A stretch of DNA of 64,000 nt from Corynebacterium stercoris (GCF_024160105.1 NZ_JAMFTQ010000001.1:357767-421766); one strand, 5' to 3'. Shown: positions 49,091-58,797, numbered from the stretch's first letter. Made by a program: numbers and translations. The notes: generated by a model from the letters alone, not told the origin.

Positions 49091-51268
49091 TTAGAGCATG
49101 CAGGAGACGCAGCCCTCGACCTCGGTGCCCTCGAGCGCCATCTGGCGGAGGCGGATGTAGTACAGCGTCTTCACGCCCTTGCGCCAGGCGTAGATCTGCG
49201 CTTTGTTGATGTCGCGCGTGGTCACGGTGTCCTTGAAGAACAAGGTCAGCGACAGGCCCTGGTCGACGTACTTCGTCGCCTCCGCGTAGGTGTCGATGAT
49301 CTTCTCGTAGCCGATGTCGTAGGCGTCCTTGAAGTACTCCAGGTTCTCGTTGTCCATGTGCGGCGCCGGGTAGTAGACGCGGCCGATCTTGCCTTCCTTG
49401 CGGATCTCAATCTTGGAGGCGATCGGGTGGATCGACGAGGTGGAGTTGTTGATGTAAGAGATCGATCCGGTCGGCGGCACCGCCTGCAGGTAGCGGTTGT
49501 AGATGCCGTCGCGCGCGACGTCGGCCTTCAGCTGCGCCCACTCCTCCGCCGTCGGCACCGCGATGTCCGACGCCTCGAACAGCGCCTTCACCTTCTCCGT
49601 GCGCGGCTGGAAGTCGGCTGGGTCGTAGCGGTCGAAGAACTCGCCCGTCGCGTACTCGGACTCGGCGAAGTCCGCGAACGCCTCGCCCTTCTCAACCGCG
49701 ATCTTGTGGGACGCGCGGATGCACTCGTACATCACGGCCGCGAAATACGCGTTGGTGAAGTCGAGGCCCTCCTCGGATCCGTACTCGATGTGCTCGCGGC
49801 CGAGGTAGCCGTGCAAGTTCATCTGGCCGAGGCCGATCGCGTGCGACGCGTCGTTGCCTTCGCGTACCGACGGCACCGAGTCGATCGACGTGCGGTCCGC
49901 CACCGCCGTCAGCCCGCGGATGGCCGTCTCGACGGTGCGGGAGAAATCGTCCGAGTCCATCGCCATCGCGATGTTCAGCGAGCCCAAGTTGCAGGAGATG
50001 TCGTGGCCGATGACGTCGTAGCTGAGATCGTCGTTAAGCACGGAAGGCGAGTTGACCTGCAGAATCTCCGAGCAGAGGTTCGACATGTTGATGCGGCCGG
50101 TCTTGACCGGGTTCGCGCGGTTCGCCGTGTCCTCGAACATGATGTACGGGTAGCCGGACTCGAACTGGATCTCGGCGATGGTCTGGAAGAACTGGCGCGC
50201 CTTGATCTTGGTCTTGCGGATGCGCGGGTCCTCCACCATCTCCTCGTACTTCTCGGTGATGGAGATGTCGGCGAACGGCTTGCCGTAGATGCGCTCGACG
50301 TCGTACGGGGAGAACAGGTACATGTCGTCGTTGCGCTTCGCCAGTTCGAACGTGATGTCCGGGATGACAACGCCCAAAGACAGCGTCTTGATGCGGATCT
50401 TCTCGTCCGCGTTCTCGCGCTTCGTATCCAGGAAACGCATGATGTCCGGGTGGTGCGCGTTGAGGTACACCGCGCCCGCGCCCTGGCGCGCGCCGAGCTG
50501 GTTGGCGTAGGAGAACGAGTCCTCCAGAAGCTTCATCACGGGAATGACTCCCGACGACTGGTTCTCGATGTGCTTGATCGGCGCACCCGACTCGCGGATG
50601 TTGCTGAGCAACAGCGCCACGCCGCCGCCGCGCTTGGACAGCTGCAGCGAGGAGTTGATCGCGCGGCCGATGGACTCCATGTTGTCCTCGATGCGCAGGA
50701 GGAAGCAGGACACGAGCTCGCCGCGCTGCGCCTTGCCGGCGTTGAGGAACGTCGGGGTGGCGGGTTGGAAGCGGCCGGTCATGATTTCGTCGACAAGCGC
50801 GGTGGCGAGCGCCTCGTCGCCCGACGCCAGGAACAAAGCCGTCATGGACACGCGGTCCTCGAAGCGCTCGAGGTAGCGGCGGCCGTCGAAAGTCTTCAGC
50901 GTGTAGGAGGTGTAGTACTTGTACGCGCCCAGGAAGGACTTGAAGCGGAACTTGTAGCTGTACGCGCGCTTGAACGTGGACTTCACGAAGTCCCAGTCGT
51001 ACTGCTCGATCACGCCCGGCTCGTAGTACTTGTTCTCAATCAGGTAGTTCATCTTCTCTTCCAGGTCGTGGAAGTAGACGGTGTTCTGATTGACGTGCTG
51101 CAGGAAGAACTGGTTCGCGGCCTCGCGGTCCTTGTCGAACTGGATGTTGCCGTCGGCGTCGTACAGGTTCAGCAGCGCGTTGAGCGCGTGGTAGTCAAGC
51201 TGCGCGGCCTCGGTTGCGGGCTCCGGGACGCTGCGGCCGTGGGCGGTTGCGGGCGTGGTGGTGGACAC
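49091..51268 (-). CDS. nrdE: class Ib ribonucleotide reductase alpha subunit
   Basis: 725 residues. The C-terminal end CVSCML carries the redox-active cysteines re-reduced by Nrd[11 protein letters not shown], the NxCxE-type LCSEI region and the [12 protein letters not shown] loop are usual for the R1 active site. It reduces NDPs to dNDPs. The start is GTG with AAAGG upstream. It follows nrdI by 33 nt in the nrdH-nrdI-nrdE operon. Confidence 0.95.
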   Translation of the reverse strand: MSTTTPATAHGRSVPEPATEAAQLDYHALNALLNLYDADGNIQFDKDREAANQFFLQHVNQNTVYFHDLEEKMNYLIENKYYEPGVIEQYDWDFVKSTFKRAYSYKFRFKSFLGAYKYYTSYTLKTFDGRRYLERFEDRVSMTALFLASGDEALATALVDEIMTGRFQPATPTFLNAGKAQRGELVSCFLLRIEDNMESIGRAINSSLQLSKRGGGVALLLSNIRESGAPIKHIENQSSGVIPVMKLLEDSFSYANQLGARQGAGAVYLNAHHPDIMRFLDTKRENADEKIRIKTLSLGVVIPDITFELAKRNDDMYLFSPYDVERIYGKPFADISITEKYEEMVEDPRIRKTKIKARQFFQTIAEIQFESGYPYIMFEDTANRANPVKTGRINMSNLCSEILQVNSPSVLNDDLSYDVIGHDISCNLGSLNIAMAMDSDDFSRTVETAIRGLTAVADRTSIDSVPSVREGNDASHAIGLGQMNLHGYLGREHIEYGSEEGLDFTNAYFAAVMYECIRASHKIAVEKGEAFADFAESEYATGEFFDRYDPADFQPRTEKVKALFEASDIAVPTAEEWAQLKADVARDGIYNRYLQAVPPTGSISYINNSTSSIHPIASKIEIRKEGKIGRVYYPAPHMDNENLEYFKDAYDIGYEKIIDTYAEATKYVDQGLSLTLFFKDTVTTRDINKAQIYAWRKGVKTLYYIRLRQMALEGTEVEGCVSCML

Positions 51269-51301
51269 GGGTGTGGGCCTTTCGACAGAAAAGAGGGCGA
51301 G

Positions 51302-51847
51302 CTAGACGGTTGCGTTGGTGCGTGTTCGAGTGCGAGGGTACTTGGCGCGCAGCCGGGCGAGGCGCTGAGCAGCCTCCTGCTCGGCGAGATCGGGGGGAGC
51401 TGCGACGAGTGCCGCGCCCGTGGCGGGCCGCAGACCGAGGCGTTCAGCCTGCTCAACGAGCTGGCTGCGCACCCGGGCGACATCCTCGGCGCAGCCCATC
51501 AGCTCAAAGCGGTAGAGGTAGGGCACGCCGCATTTGCGGGCGATCACGTCGCCGGCGCGACAGTAGTCTGCCCCGAAGTTGGAGTTGCCGGCCGCGATCA
51601 CGCCCCGGATCAGGCCGCGGTTGTGCTCGTTGTTCAAAAAACGAATCACTTGCGGCGGGACGGGACGCGCGTGGTTGTTGGAGATCGACGCCCCTCCCCC
51701 GTACGTCGGGCAGATCAGCACGTAGGGTTCATCGACTACCAGGTCCGCGTCGCCGCGCTTGAGCGGGATGCGTTTGGCGGGGAGGCCGACTTTCTCCACG
51801 AACCGTTTGGTGTTCTCGGTCGCGGAAGAAAAGTAGACGACCAGCAT
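51302..51847 (-). CDS. nrdI: NrdI flavodoxin-like maturase of ribonucleotide reductase
   Basis: 181 residues. It begins with the flavodoxin-like [20 protein letters not shown]-binding loop, and CPTYGGG is the second FMN loop. NrdI supplies the oxidant that assembles the manganese-tyrosyl cofactor of NrdF. The C-terminal 35 residues are a longer, Arg/Ala-rich tail than in many NrdIs. It lies between nrdH (16-nt gap) and nrdE. Confidence 0.93.
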   Translation of the reverse strand: MLVVYFSSATENTKRFVEKVGLPAKRIPLKRGDADLVVDEPYVLICPTYGGGASISNNHARPVPPQVIRFLNNEHNRGLIRGVIAAGNSNFGADYCRAGDVIARKCGVPYLYRFELMGCAEDVARVRSQLVEQAERLGLRPATGAALVAAPPDLAEQEAAQRLARLRAKYPRTRTRTNATV

Positions 51848-51863
51848 TGCGAACCGCCGGGGG

Positions 51864-52091
51864 TTACGCTGCGGCGAGGCCGCGGATGCGGTCCGGGCGG
51901 AAGCCGGACCAGTGCTCGCCGTCCACCTCGACAACCGGTGCCTGCAGGTGGCCGAGCGCCATGACGTAGTCGCGGGCGCTGTCATCCAGGGAGATGTCGA
52001 CGAGGTTGTACTCCAGGCCAGCCTTGTCCAGGGCGCGGGTGGTTGCGCGGCACTGCTGGCACGCCGGCTTGGTGTAAACGGTGATGGACAT
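51864..52091 (-). CDS. nrdH: NrdH glutaredoxin-like redoxin
   Basis: 75 residues, small thioredoxin-fold protein with active site C11-QQ-C14. It passes electrons from thioredoxin reductase to NrdE. First gene of the nrdHIE operon; ATG at 52091 follows AAGGATC. It ends with the typical [12 protein letters not shown] segment. Confidence 0.94.
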   Translation of the reverse strand: MSITVYTKPACQQCRATTRALDKAGLEYNLVDISLDDSARDYVMALGHLQAPVVEVDGEHWSGFRPDRIRGLAAA

Positions 52092-52166
52092 GATCCTTGT
52101 CGCCTCTCTGGTTCTATAACGGCTCACTACGCGGGTGTGGGGTATCTCCCCCGTTGCACACCAGAG

Positions 52167-52214
52167 ACACTATACCTTGGGTAATTTTTCGGCAACCAAT
52201 ACTATATGTAGTAG
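52167..52214. promoter_or_regulatory. pair of NrdR boxes in the nrdHIE promoter
   Basis: Two sites match the NrdR consensus acacwAtATaTwgtgt: 52167-52182 (13 of 16) and 52199-52214 (12 of 16, core ACTATATGTAGT). Their centres are 32 bp apart, about three helical turns, the usual NrdR arrangement. A minus-strand -10-like TATAGT lies in the first box, so NrdR binding would block RNA polymerase. Confidence 0.75.
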
Positions 52215-52263
52215 TTACACCAGTGTAATTGCAGGATACCGGGGGGGAATTACCTACATGTAG
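52215..52263. promoter_or_regulatory. additional dyads upstream of the NrdR boxes
   Basis: TTACAC-ca-GTGTAA (52215-52228) and CTACATGTAG (52254-52263) are perfect dyads upstream of the nrdHIE promoter. The second resembles half an NrdR site. Their regulators are unknown. Confidence 0.4.
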
Positions 52264-52312
52264 TCCATCACCACGCGAAACGGCTTACATCAATGGCATT
52301 AAATGTTGCTAA

Positions 52313-52362
52313 GAAAACGAAAACCCGCCCGGATGGCCATCACTGAACCATCCCGGGCGGGT
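52313..52362 (-). terminator. terminator of rpmJ
   Basis: Minus strand: ACCCGCCCGGGATGG / CCATCCGGGCGGGT hairpin (one bulge) followed by TTTTCGTTTTC. It lies between rpmJ and the nrdHIE regulatory region. Confidence 0.85.
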
Positions 52363-52379
52363 GACGCCGGACGCGGCGA

Positions 52380-52502
52380 CTAGCCCTGGCGGGCCTTGAA
52401 GCGCGGATCCTTCTTGTTGATCACAAACACCTTGCCGTGGCGGCGCACAACCTGGGCGCCCGGCTTGTTCTTCAGCGACCGAAGCGACTTGCGGACCTTC
52501 AT
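52380..52502 (-). CDS. rpmJ: ribosomal protein L36, zinc-free form
   Basis: 40 residues, starting [20 protein letters not shown] and ending RFKARQG. The CxxC...C/H zinc ligands of standard L36 are absent, so this is the C-minus paralogue. In actinobacteria such copies are often made under zinc starvation to replace the zinc-bound form. No clear Zur site was found upstream. Too short for simple ORF cut-offs but unmistakable in sequence. Confidence 0.93.
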   Translation of the reverse strand: MKVRKSLRSLKNKPGAQVVRRHGKVFVINKKDPRFKARQG

Positions 52503-52670
52503 CGGGCGCTCCTTTCTACTCGGTTTAATCTCAAGCGACACGCGGCAAACCGCCGGGTCGCGACACGTCGGTACATACTACACGCCGCCCGCGCAGGCTC
52601 CAAACCTGCGCATTTGGGCTTTTTCGCTTGCCGACGCCGAAGTTCCCCCACCACAGCTACCATGGCTGCC

Positions 52671-53486
52671 ATGCAGGACCAGATCAGAAACGCCCTGGCA
52701 GTGCGCCCATCGATCGACCCGGCCGCGGAGGTCGATGCCCGCGTGGATTTCCTCGTCGACTACCTCGAAGCCTCCCGCGCGAAGGGGTTCGTCCTGGGGA
52801 TTTCCGGCGGCCAGGACTCGACGTTGGCTGGGCGGCTGGCGCAAATGGCCGTCGAGAAGCGTCGTGTCCAGGGCGGGGACGCGCAGTTCGTCGCGGTGCG
52901 CCTGCCGCACGGAGTGCAGGCGGACGAGGATGACGCGCAGCTGGCGCTCAAGTTCATCCAGCCGGACGAGACGGTGACGGTGGACATCAAGCCCGCCACC
53001 GACGCCGTGGATGGGGCCGTCGCGGCGGCGCTGGGGCTGGAGAAGCTCGGCGACTTCAACAAGGGCAACGTGAAGGCGCGGCTGCGCATGGTGGCGCAGT
53101 ACGCGATCGCCGGGGAGCGGGGGCTGCTCGTCATCGGCACGGATCACGCCGCGGAGAACGTCACCGGATTCTTCACCAAGTTCGGCGACGGCGCCGCCGA
53201 CCTCGTGCCGCTCGCCGGGCTGAACAAGCGCCAGGGCGCGCAAATGCTCGAGCACCTGGGCGCCACCCCGCGGTTGTGGGAGAAGATTCCCACCGCGGAT
53301 TTGGAAGAGGACCGCCCGGCGCTGCCGGACGAGGAGGCTCTCGGCATCACCTACGCGGAGATCGACGACTACCTCGAGGGCAAGGACGTGCCCGACGCGG
53401 CGCGGGAGCGGCTGGAGCACCTCTGGCGCGTCGGCCAGCACAAGCGCCACCTCCCGCCCGGCCCGGCCGAGACCTGGTGGCGCTAG
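52671..53486 (+). CDS. nadE: ammonia-dependent NAD+ synthetase
   Basis: 271 residues, N-type ATP pyrophosphatase fold. The P-loop SGGQDS is at 45-50, and [20 protein letters not shown] is the deamido-NAD/ATP-binding region. It converts deamido-NAD to NAD, the last step of the pathway fed by pncA and pncB. TACCAT lies 7 nt before this ATG; an ATG three codons upstream is the alternative. Confidence 0.93.
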   Translation: MQDQIRNALAVRPSIDPAAEVDARVDFLVDYLEASRAKGFVLGISGGQDSTLAGRLAQMAVEKRRVQGGDAQFVAVRLPHGVQADEDDAQLALKFIQPDETVTVDIKPATDAVDGAVAAALGLEKLGDFNKGNVKARLRMVAQYAIAGERGLLVIGTDHAAENVTGFFTKFGDGAADLVPLAGLNKRQGAQMLEHLGATPRLWEKIPTADLEEDRPALPDEEALGITYAEIDDYLEGKDVPDAARERLEHLWRVGQHKRHLPPGPAETWWR

Positions 53487-53489
53487 CGG

Positions 53490-53894
53490 TTACCCAAACG
53501 GGTGGAGCACCGGGGCGCCGACGCGCGCCGCGGCGACGGCCTGTTTCTTATCGGCCGTGATGAACGGGCAATCGAGCCCGGAACTTAGCACCTGCAGCCA
53601 GGAGGCGATCTGGATCGCGCCCAGGGTTTTCACTTCGCCAGCTAGCAACTTCGCCTGCGAAATAACCCAGTCGTTCACCGAGATGAGTGACAACCTCCGC
53701 GCCACCTCATCGACGTGGCGAAGCTCCATCCCGCGGCGGTGCGCGTAGCGCGCCAGCTCCACCTCCGTGATCGCCGAGCTGAGTTGCTGGTAATGGGGCA
53801 GGAGGTCCAGCGCCCACGCTGTAAACTCCTCCTCGCCGAAGGTGGCGAGCAGCACCGAGGTGTCCACGTACGCGATGTGAGGCGAGACCATCAC
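53490..53894 (-). CDS. PIN-domain toxin (VapC-like) with one acidic residue replaced
   Basis: 134 residues. D11 (YVDTSVLL), E44 (AITEVELARY) and D115 (FITADKKQA) match the PIN ribonuclease acidic set. The usual third acid, Asp in the LDAxHLA motif, is replaced here: LGAIQIA has Gly at position 92. Activity may be weak or lost. The start GTG overlaps the antitoxin stop (GTGA), so toxin and antitoxin are coupled. VapC toxins cleave tRNA or rRNA; the target here is unknown. Confidence 0.78.
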   Translation of the reverse strand: MMVSPHIAYVDTSVLLATFGEEEFTAWALDLLPHYQQLSSAITEVELARYAHRRGMELRHVDEVARRLSLISVNDWVISQAKLLAGEVKTLGAIQIASWLQVLSSGLDCPFITADKKQAVAAARVGAPVLHPFG

Positions 53895-54253
53895 GTGTCG
53901 GCCCGCGCAATCGCTTCGTCAATCCTGTGGTCGCCGCGCTCTTCCTCCAGGTAGTCCGCGAGGCTCATGCCCAAGTCGCGCATCGGAGGCAGCGACTCAT
54001 GGAACGCCTCCCAGTCGAACGGGGCCGGGTCGGCCCGCCGCGCGATGAGGCCGAGTGCCTCCAGCCGGTCGATGCCCGTCTTCTGGCCCACCGGCCTGAT
54101 AACTGCGATCGGATTCCCGCGGTCTGTGATCGTCACTGTCTCCCCCGCCTTCGCAACCCGGTCGATAACGCTGCGCGTTTGCTGGTTGAGCTCGCGCATC
54201 GACACTTCACGCCCCTCAAGCACCGCGGACAGCGCTTTCTCAACCTCAGACAT
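53891..54253 (-). CDS. Phd/YefM-type antitoxin
   Basis: 120 residues. The core ELNQQTRSVIDRVAKAGETV then ITDRGNPIAVIRPV is the Phd/YefM DNA-binding antitoxin fold; the C-terminal tail, acidic and helical, should wrap the toxin. It precedes the PIN toxin and overlaps its start. A perfect dyad GTTGTA-c-TACAAC lies just upstream (54261-54273), a likely autoregulatory site. An internal ATG 18 codons in is also possible. Confidence 0.82.
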   Translation of the reverse strand: MSEVEKALSAVLEGREVSMRELNQQTRSVIDRVAKAGETVTITDRGNPIAVIRPVGQKTGIDRLEALGLIARRADPAPFDWEAFHESLPPMRDLGMSLADYLEEERGDHRIDEAIARADT

Positions 54254-54260
54254 GTATTAC

Positions 54261-54273
54261 GTTGTACTACAAC
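54261..54273. promoter_or_regulatory. antitoxin operator dyad
   Basis: GTTGTA-c-TACAAC, perfect inverted repeat, 8-20 bp before the antitoxin ATG and overlapping the stop codon of the fructosamine kinase gene. Confidence 0.65.
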
Positions 54274-55028
54274 GCCTCGAGCGAGGCCTCCGCAGCGCGC
54301 ACAAGCGCCGAACCGTAGCTCGGCCCGTGCGTGTAGGCGTGCACGGCCAGCGGATGTAGCTGATGGATGGGAATGCGCGCCCGCCAGTTCCCCGCCCCCA
54401 AGTCGCCGCCGGCGTCGAGGTATCCCGAGACGATGTCCTCGAAGTAGGGCGCGCCGAACAGCTCCAGCATCGCAATGTCGGTGAGCGGGTGGCCGCCGTG
54501 GGCGGCCGGGTCGATGAAACGCGGGCCGTCGACGCCGAAGAGCAGGTTGCCGGACCACAAGTCGCCGTGGATGCGGGCGAGCGGGGCGTCCTCGTCCTCC
54601 GACAGCAGCGCGTCGCAGGCGCGGCGCACCGTCTCGAGCCCGCCGGCGCTCAGATTCCCCACCGCAGCCGCCTTCTCGGCAAATGGCAGCACCCGCTGGC
54701 CGACGTAGAACTCGGCCCACCGCGGCGTCGGCACGCAATCTTGCGGCGCGCGCCCGATGTAGTTCTGGCCATCCCACCCGGCGGGCGGGGCCCCGAACGC
54801 CTCGGCACCCAGTGCGTGGATGGCGGCCAGTTCTGCGCCCGCGACGCGGGCTGCGGCCCGGCTGGGGCGCGTGGTGGCGACGTGTTCGATGGTGAGGGTG
54901 TTTGCAGCGTCGTCAAGCGAAAGCACCTCAACGACCGCGGCGGAGCCCTCGCGCAGCCACCGCAACCCCGCAGCTTCCGCGGCGGCTGCTTGTGGGCCCG
55001 TGCCCCGCTTCACAAATGTCTCACCCAT
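54267..55028 (-). CDS. fructosamine kinase family protein
   Basis: 253 residues, APH-like kinase fold. HGDLWSGN is the catalytic loop and FIDPAAHGGHPLTDIAM the metal loop, both typical of fructosamine/ketosamine-3-kinases that help remove glucose adducts from proteins. It starts in an 8-nt overlap with the ogt stop, so the two repair-type genes are co-translated. Confidence 0.87.
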   Translation of the reverse strand: MGETFVKRGTGPQAAAAEAAGLRWLREGSAAVVEVLSLDDAANTLTIEHVATTRPSRAAARVAGAELAAIHALGAEAFGAPPAGWDGQNYIGRAPQDCVPTPRWAEFYVGQRVLPFAEKAAAVGNLSAGGLETVRRACDALLSEDEDAPLARIHGDLWSGNLLFGVDGPRFIDPAAHGGHPLTDIAMLELFGAPYFEDIVSGYLDAGGDLGAGNWRARIPIHQLHPLAVHAYTHGPSYGSALVRAAEASLEAL

Positions 55029-55500
55029 GCTGTGCCTCCAAATCGAGCAGAAAGCGCTTCATCGCAATGCCCCCAGCGTAATTACCCAGCGAACCGTCGG
55101 CGCGCACGATGCGGTGGCAGGGCACCACGATCGGCAGGGGATTCGTCGCGCACGCGGTCCCGGCCGCCCGCACTGCGCGCGCGTTGCCTGCGAGCGCCGC
55201 GAGCTGCGCGTACGTCGCCGTCTCACCGTACGGCACCGCCAGCAGCGCCTGCTGGGCACGCAGCCGAAACCCCTCGCGCATACCCCAGTCCAGCGCCAGC
55301 TCGAACGCCCGGCGCTCACCCGCGAAGTACTCCCGCAATTGCGTGCCGACGCTCCCCTCATCCCCCTCGCAAGCCCCCGCCGCCCACAACGCAAAACGCG
55401 CGGGATCCAGCTCGATTCGAGCCAGCCCGCGCGGGGTAGACACGCTCATGACCTCGCCCACCTCGCAGGTGTGCACGTGGTACGTCGCCGTGTCCAACAT
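55021..55500 (-). CDS. ogt: methylated-DNA-[protein]-cysteine methyltransferase
   Basis: 159 residues. The acceptor cysteine lies in VVPCHRIVRADG, and the DNA-binding wing helix precedes it. It takes the methyl group from O6-methylguanine in a suicide reaction. The ATG at 55500 directly abuts a tRNA-Ala gene; its first base is also the last base of the encoded CCA. A second ATG 17 codons later (55449) is possible, so the true leader may lie inside the gene. Confidence 0.9.
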   Translation of the reverse strand: MLDTATYHVHTCEVGEVMSVSTPRGLARIELDPARFALWAAGACEGDEGSVGTQLREYFAGERRAFELALDWGMREGFRLRAQQALLAVPYGETATYAQLAALAGNARAVRAAGTACATNPLPIVVPCHRIVRADGSLGNYAGGIAMKRFLLDLEAQHG

Positions 55501-55575
55501 GGTGGAGCTAACGGGATTCGAACCCGTGACCCCCACACTGCCAGTGTGGTGCGCTACCAGCTGCGCCATAGCCCC
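55500..55575 (-). tRNA. tRNA-Ala(GGC), first copy
   Basis: Minus strand: acceptor GGGGCTA/TAGCTCC, anticodon stem CCACA/TGTGG with loop CTGGCAG, T-arm ACGGG/CCCGT. CCA is encoded, ending at 55500, the first base of the ogt start codon. Confidence 0.95.
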
Positions 55576-55596
55576 AAAGCGTATTCTGTTAAAAAG

Positions 55597-55669
55597 TGGA
55601 GCTAACGGGATTCGAACCCGTGACCCCCACACTGCCAGTGTGGTGCGCTACCAGCTGCGCCATAGCCCC
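55597..55669 (-). tRNA. tRNA-Ala(GGC), second copy
   Basis: Identical in sequence to the first copy over all 73 bases, 21 bp upstream of it; CCA not encoded. Confidence 0.95.
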
Positions 55670-55741
55670 TCAGAGGGAGTGTTCCCGGCGGGAAAACAAC
55701 TCCGCTCAATATACCGGCGGGTGGTCTGCCGACCAAATCCC

Positions 55742-56479
55742 CTATCGTGCAGCCAGATCGGCCGGCCAGTTCTCGGTCAGGTTGCCGTCGTCGTAAAGAT
55801 CCTTGCCGTCGACGACCACGCGCGGGGTCCACACCTCGCCGCCGAGATCCTGCTGGAGCTTGGAGTTGTCGGCGCTCATTTCCATCGCGGCGTTGAGGTA
55901 TTTCGCGTCGCGGATGTCCTGCTGGGCGGCGTTCGACGCGCCGTAGCCCTTCGCCAGCTCAGCCAGCTTGGTCTCGTCGACGTTGTTGTACACCTGCTGC
56001 TGGTTGCGCATCAGGTAGTCGCGCAGGGTGAACGCAGCGTCGGTGTCGCCGTTGGCCAGCAGTGCCAGCACCGCGGCGAGAGTCTTGGTGGAGTGGCCCA
56101 CGTTGCCGCGGTCCAGGAAGACCATGGGGCGCAGGTCGATGGCGATCTCGCCCGCCTTGATGCGGTCGAGCATGTCCTCCTCAGTGGCCTCGTAGTACTG
56201 AGCGCAGTAGGAGCAGGAGAAGTCCTCGAACAGGGCGGCCTCGTTCGCGTCCTTCGCGTTCGGGGCTGCAAGACGAATCACGTCGTCGCCCTCGGACCAC
56301 GTCACCTCGATGCCGTCCATGGAGATCAACTCCGCCTCCATCGCGGCCTTCTGGTCGTTGCGGCCGTTGTACACAATCAAGCCAATCACCAGCGCGGCGA
56401 TTGCCACTACGGCGAGCACGGCCCAGATAAACGCAGAACTGCCCTTGCTGTTCGGGTTCTGCACCTTACGGGTGGTCAC
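55742..56479 (-). CDS. DsbA-like thioredoxin-fold protein, membrane-anchored
   Basis: 245 residues. One N-terminal membrane helix (about 17-38) and an outward thioredoxin domain with active site C89-SY-C92 in FEDFSCSYCAQYYE. It probably makes or rearranges disulfides in secreted proteins. The neighbouring MauE-like gene (56523-57026) may be its redox partner; the two are 43 bp apart on the same strand. Confidence 0.88.
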   Translation of the reverse strand: MTTRKVQNPNSKGSSAFIWAVLAVVAIAALVIGLIVYNGRNDQKAAMEAELISMDGIEVTWSEGDDVIRLAAPNAKDANEAALFEDFSCSYCAQYYEATEEDMLDRIKAGEIAIDLRPMVFLDRGNVGHSTKTLAAVLALLANGDTDAAFTLRDYLMRNQQQVYNNVDETKLAELAKGYGASNAAQQDIRDAKYLNAAMEMSADNSKLQQDLGGEVWTPRVVVDGKDLYDDGNLTENWPADLAAR

Positions 56480-56522
56480 GTTTCGTCTCCTTGACGTCCA
56501 GTTGGGTTGCCAGCTTAAAAGC

Positions 56523-57026
56523 TTAGGGGTAGAGCGCGTACTTTCTAAACGGGCGCCACATCATGAACGCCGTCACGGCGATCAGACCGAAATCGCGCAC
56601 GATCGCCCGCAGGAGCTCGCCGGGTTGCGCGTCGCCGGACCCGCCGGGGTTGAAGCAGCCGCAGTCGATCGTCAGCCCGCGGCTGTAGGCGCTGTAGAGC
56701 CCCACGATGAACGCCGCCAGCACGGCGATGCTCACCCCGCCGGCCCAGCGCAGCTTGATGCCGAGCAGGAGCAACAGGCCGCCGGCGATCTCCAGAGGTC
56801 CGATCACCCGCGCGAGGAGGTCTGACCAGTAGGGCGTGAAGATCTCGTACGCCTCAATGGACTTGGTCACGTCCAGGTGCGCGCCCAGTTTGGTGTAGCC
56901 CGAGTAAATCCACATGAACGCGAGGCCGAATCGGGCCGCTGCGGACGCGATGTCCAGCACCAGATCGATTCCGCCGCGCGCCTCGGGCGCCTCGTTTGCG
57001 CTGCGCAGCACCGTTGTAGAGCTCAC
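56523..57026 (-). CDS. MauE/DoxX-family membrane protein
   Basis: 167 residues, four membrane helices. The DCGCF motif (near residue 123) between helices 3 and 4 is typical of MauE-like proteins, which work with DsbA-type proteins in disulfide formation. The GTG start is 7 nt after TAGGGT, indicating a leaderless mRNA. It precedes the DsbA-like gene. Confidence 0.87.
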   Translation of the reverse strand: MSSTTVLRSANEAPEARGGIDLVLDIASAAARFGLAFMWIYSGYTKLGAHLDVTKSIEAYEIFTPYWSDLLARVIGPLEIAGGLLLLLGIKLRWAGGVSIAVLAAFIVGLYSAYSRGLTIDCGCFNPGGSGDAQPGELLRAIVRDFGLIAVTAFMMWRPFRKYALYP

Positions 57027-57056
57027 TCGTTCGACCCTAGTGCATGCGCGGGCCCG

Positions 57057-58715
57057 CTACTGCCCCAATACCTCCGAGACGAGCGCCACAGCTTCGTCCT
57101 GCACCTGCTTGAGGTGCTCGGCACCCTTGAAGGACTCGGCGTAAATCTTGTACTTGTCCTCCGTGCCGGACGGGCGCGCCGCGAACCAGGCGTTCTCCGT
57201 GGTCACCTTCAGGCCGCCGATGGCTGCACCGTTACCGGGGGCTTCCGTGAGCTTTGCGACGATCGGTTCCCCAGCCAGCTCGCCCGCAGCAACCTGCTCG
57301 GGCGACAGCGCCTTGAGGGTGGCCTTCTGCTCGCGGTTCGCCGGGGCGTCGATGCGCGCGTACGCCGGGGCGCCGAACTCTTCTTCCAGCTCCGCGTAGC
57401 GCTGCGACGGGGTCTTGCCCGTCACGGCGGTGATTTCGGAGGCGAGCAGATCGAGGATGATGCCGTCCTTGTCAGTGGACCACACGGTGCCGTCCTTGCG
57501 CAGGAAGGAGGCGCCGGCGGACTCTTCGCCGCCGAAGCCGATGGTGCCGTCGATAAGCCCCGGCACGAACCACTTGAAGCCCACCGGCACCTCGACCAGT
57601 TCGCGGCCGAGGGAGGCCACGACGCGGTCAATCATGGAGGAGGACACAAGCGTCTTGCCCACGGCGGTGCCCGGCGCCCAACCGTCGCGGTGGGAGAAGA
57701 GGTACTCGATGGCCACCGCGAGGTAGTGGTTCGGGTTCATCAGGCCGGCATCCGGGGTGACAATGCCGTGGCGGTCCGCGTCGGCGTCGTTGCCGGTCGC
57801 GATCGAGTACTTCTCGCGGTTGTGCACCAGCGACGCCATGGAGTTCGGCGAGGAGCAGTCCATGCGGATCTTGCCGTCGGTGTCCAGCGTCATGAACCGC
57901 CAGGTGGCGTCTACCTCCGGGTTGACCACGGTGAGGTTCAGGCCGTGGGTCTCGGCGATCGCGCCCCAGTAATCAACGGAAGCGCCGCCCATCGGGTCAG
58001 CGCCGATGGACAGGTCGGAGCCGCGAATCGCGTCGATATCCACCACGTTGACCAGGTCCGCCACGTAGCGGCCCTTGAAGTCGAACTTCTCAGCGCGCTC
58101 ATCCAGCACGCCGGACACCGGCACGCGCTTGACACCCTCCAGGCCGCGGCCCAGGTAATCGTTGGCGCGGGCCGCGATCCAGTCGGTCGCGTCGGTGCCG
58201 GCCGGGCCGCCGTTCGGCGGGTTGTACTTGAAGCCGCCGTCGCGCGGCGGGTTGTGCGAGGGGGTGATAACAATGCCGTCGGCACGCGCGGCGTCCGTGC
58301 CGGTGACACCGCCTGTGAGCTTGGCGTTGTGCGCGAGGATGGCGTGGGAGACGGCCGGGGTCGGGGTGTAGCGTCCCTCGGCGTCCACCAGCACCGGCAC
58401 CTCGTTGGCGATGAGCACCTCGAGCGCCGAGATCATCGCCGGCTCGCTCAGCGCGTGCGTGTCGCGTCCGATGTAGACCGGGCCGCCGATGGTGTTCTCG
58501 CGGCGGTAATCCACAATCGCCTGCGTGGTGGCCAGGATGTGCGCCTCGTTGAACGCGTTATCCAAGGAGGAGCCGCGGTGGCCGGAGGTGCCGAACGCCA
58601 CCTGCTGCTCCGGGGCCTGCGGGTCAATGTCGCGGGTGTAGTAGGCGGTGACCAGCTCGGCGATGTCGATCAAATCTTCGGGGCGGGCGGGCTGGCCGGC
58701 GCGCTCGTGTGCCAT
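57057..58715 (-). CDS. pgm: phosphoglucomutase
   Basis: 552 residues, alpha-D-phosphohexomutase family. Catalytic S153 is in TPSHNPP, the metal loop is NDADADRHG, the sugar loop GGEESAG and the phosphate loop RPSGTEDK. It interconverts glucose-1- and glucose-6-phosphate for glycogen, trehalose and wall precursor pathways. ATG at 58715 follows AAGGAGC; an in-frame start 13 codons upstream is less likely. Confidence 0.93.
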   Translation of the reverse strand: MAHERAGQPARPEDLIDIAELVTAYYTRDIDPQAPEQQVAFGTSGHRGSSLDNAFNEAHILATTQAIVDYRRENTIGGPVYIGRDTHALSEPAMISALEVLIANEVPVLVDAEGRYTPTPAVSHAILAHNAKLTGGVTGTDAARADGIVITPSHNPPRDGGFKYNPPNGGPAGTDATDWIAARANDYLGRGLEGVKRVPVSGVLDERAEKFDFKGRYVADLVNVVDIDAIRGSDLSIGADPMGGASVDYWGAIAETHGLNLTVVNPEVDATWRFMTLDTDGKIRMDCSSPNSMASLVHNREKYSIATGNDADADRHGIVTPDAGLMNPNHYLAVAIEYLFSHRDGWAPGTAVGKTLVSSSMIDRVVASLGRELVEVPVGFKWFVPGLIDGTIGFGGEESAGASFLRKDGTVWSTDKDGIILDLLASEITAVTGKTPSQRYAELEEEFGAPAYARIDAPANREQKATLKALSPEQVAAGELAGEPIVAKLTEAPGNGAAIGGLKVTTENAWFAARPSGTEDKYKIYAESFKGAEHLKQVQDEAVALVSEVLGQ

Positions 58716-58770
58716 GGCGGGCTCCTTCACGGGGATTGGCGGGGTGCAGTTCACCTCCCATTGTGGGCGT

Positions 58771-58797
58771 GCCGAACGGTTTCCGCCACGGTTCGGC
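58771..58797. promoter_or_regulatory. inverted repeat upstream of crcB
   Basis: GCCGAAC and GTTCGGC, perfect 7-bp arms 13 bp apart, directly upstream of TACACT (58803-58808), the probable -10 box of the leaderless crcB start (GTG 58817). Possible operator or hairpin. Confidence 0.4.
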
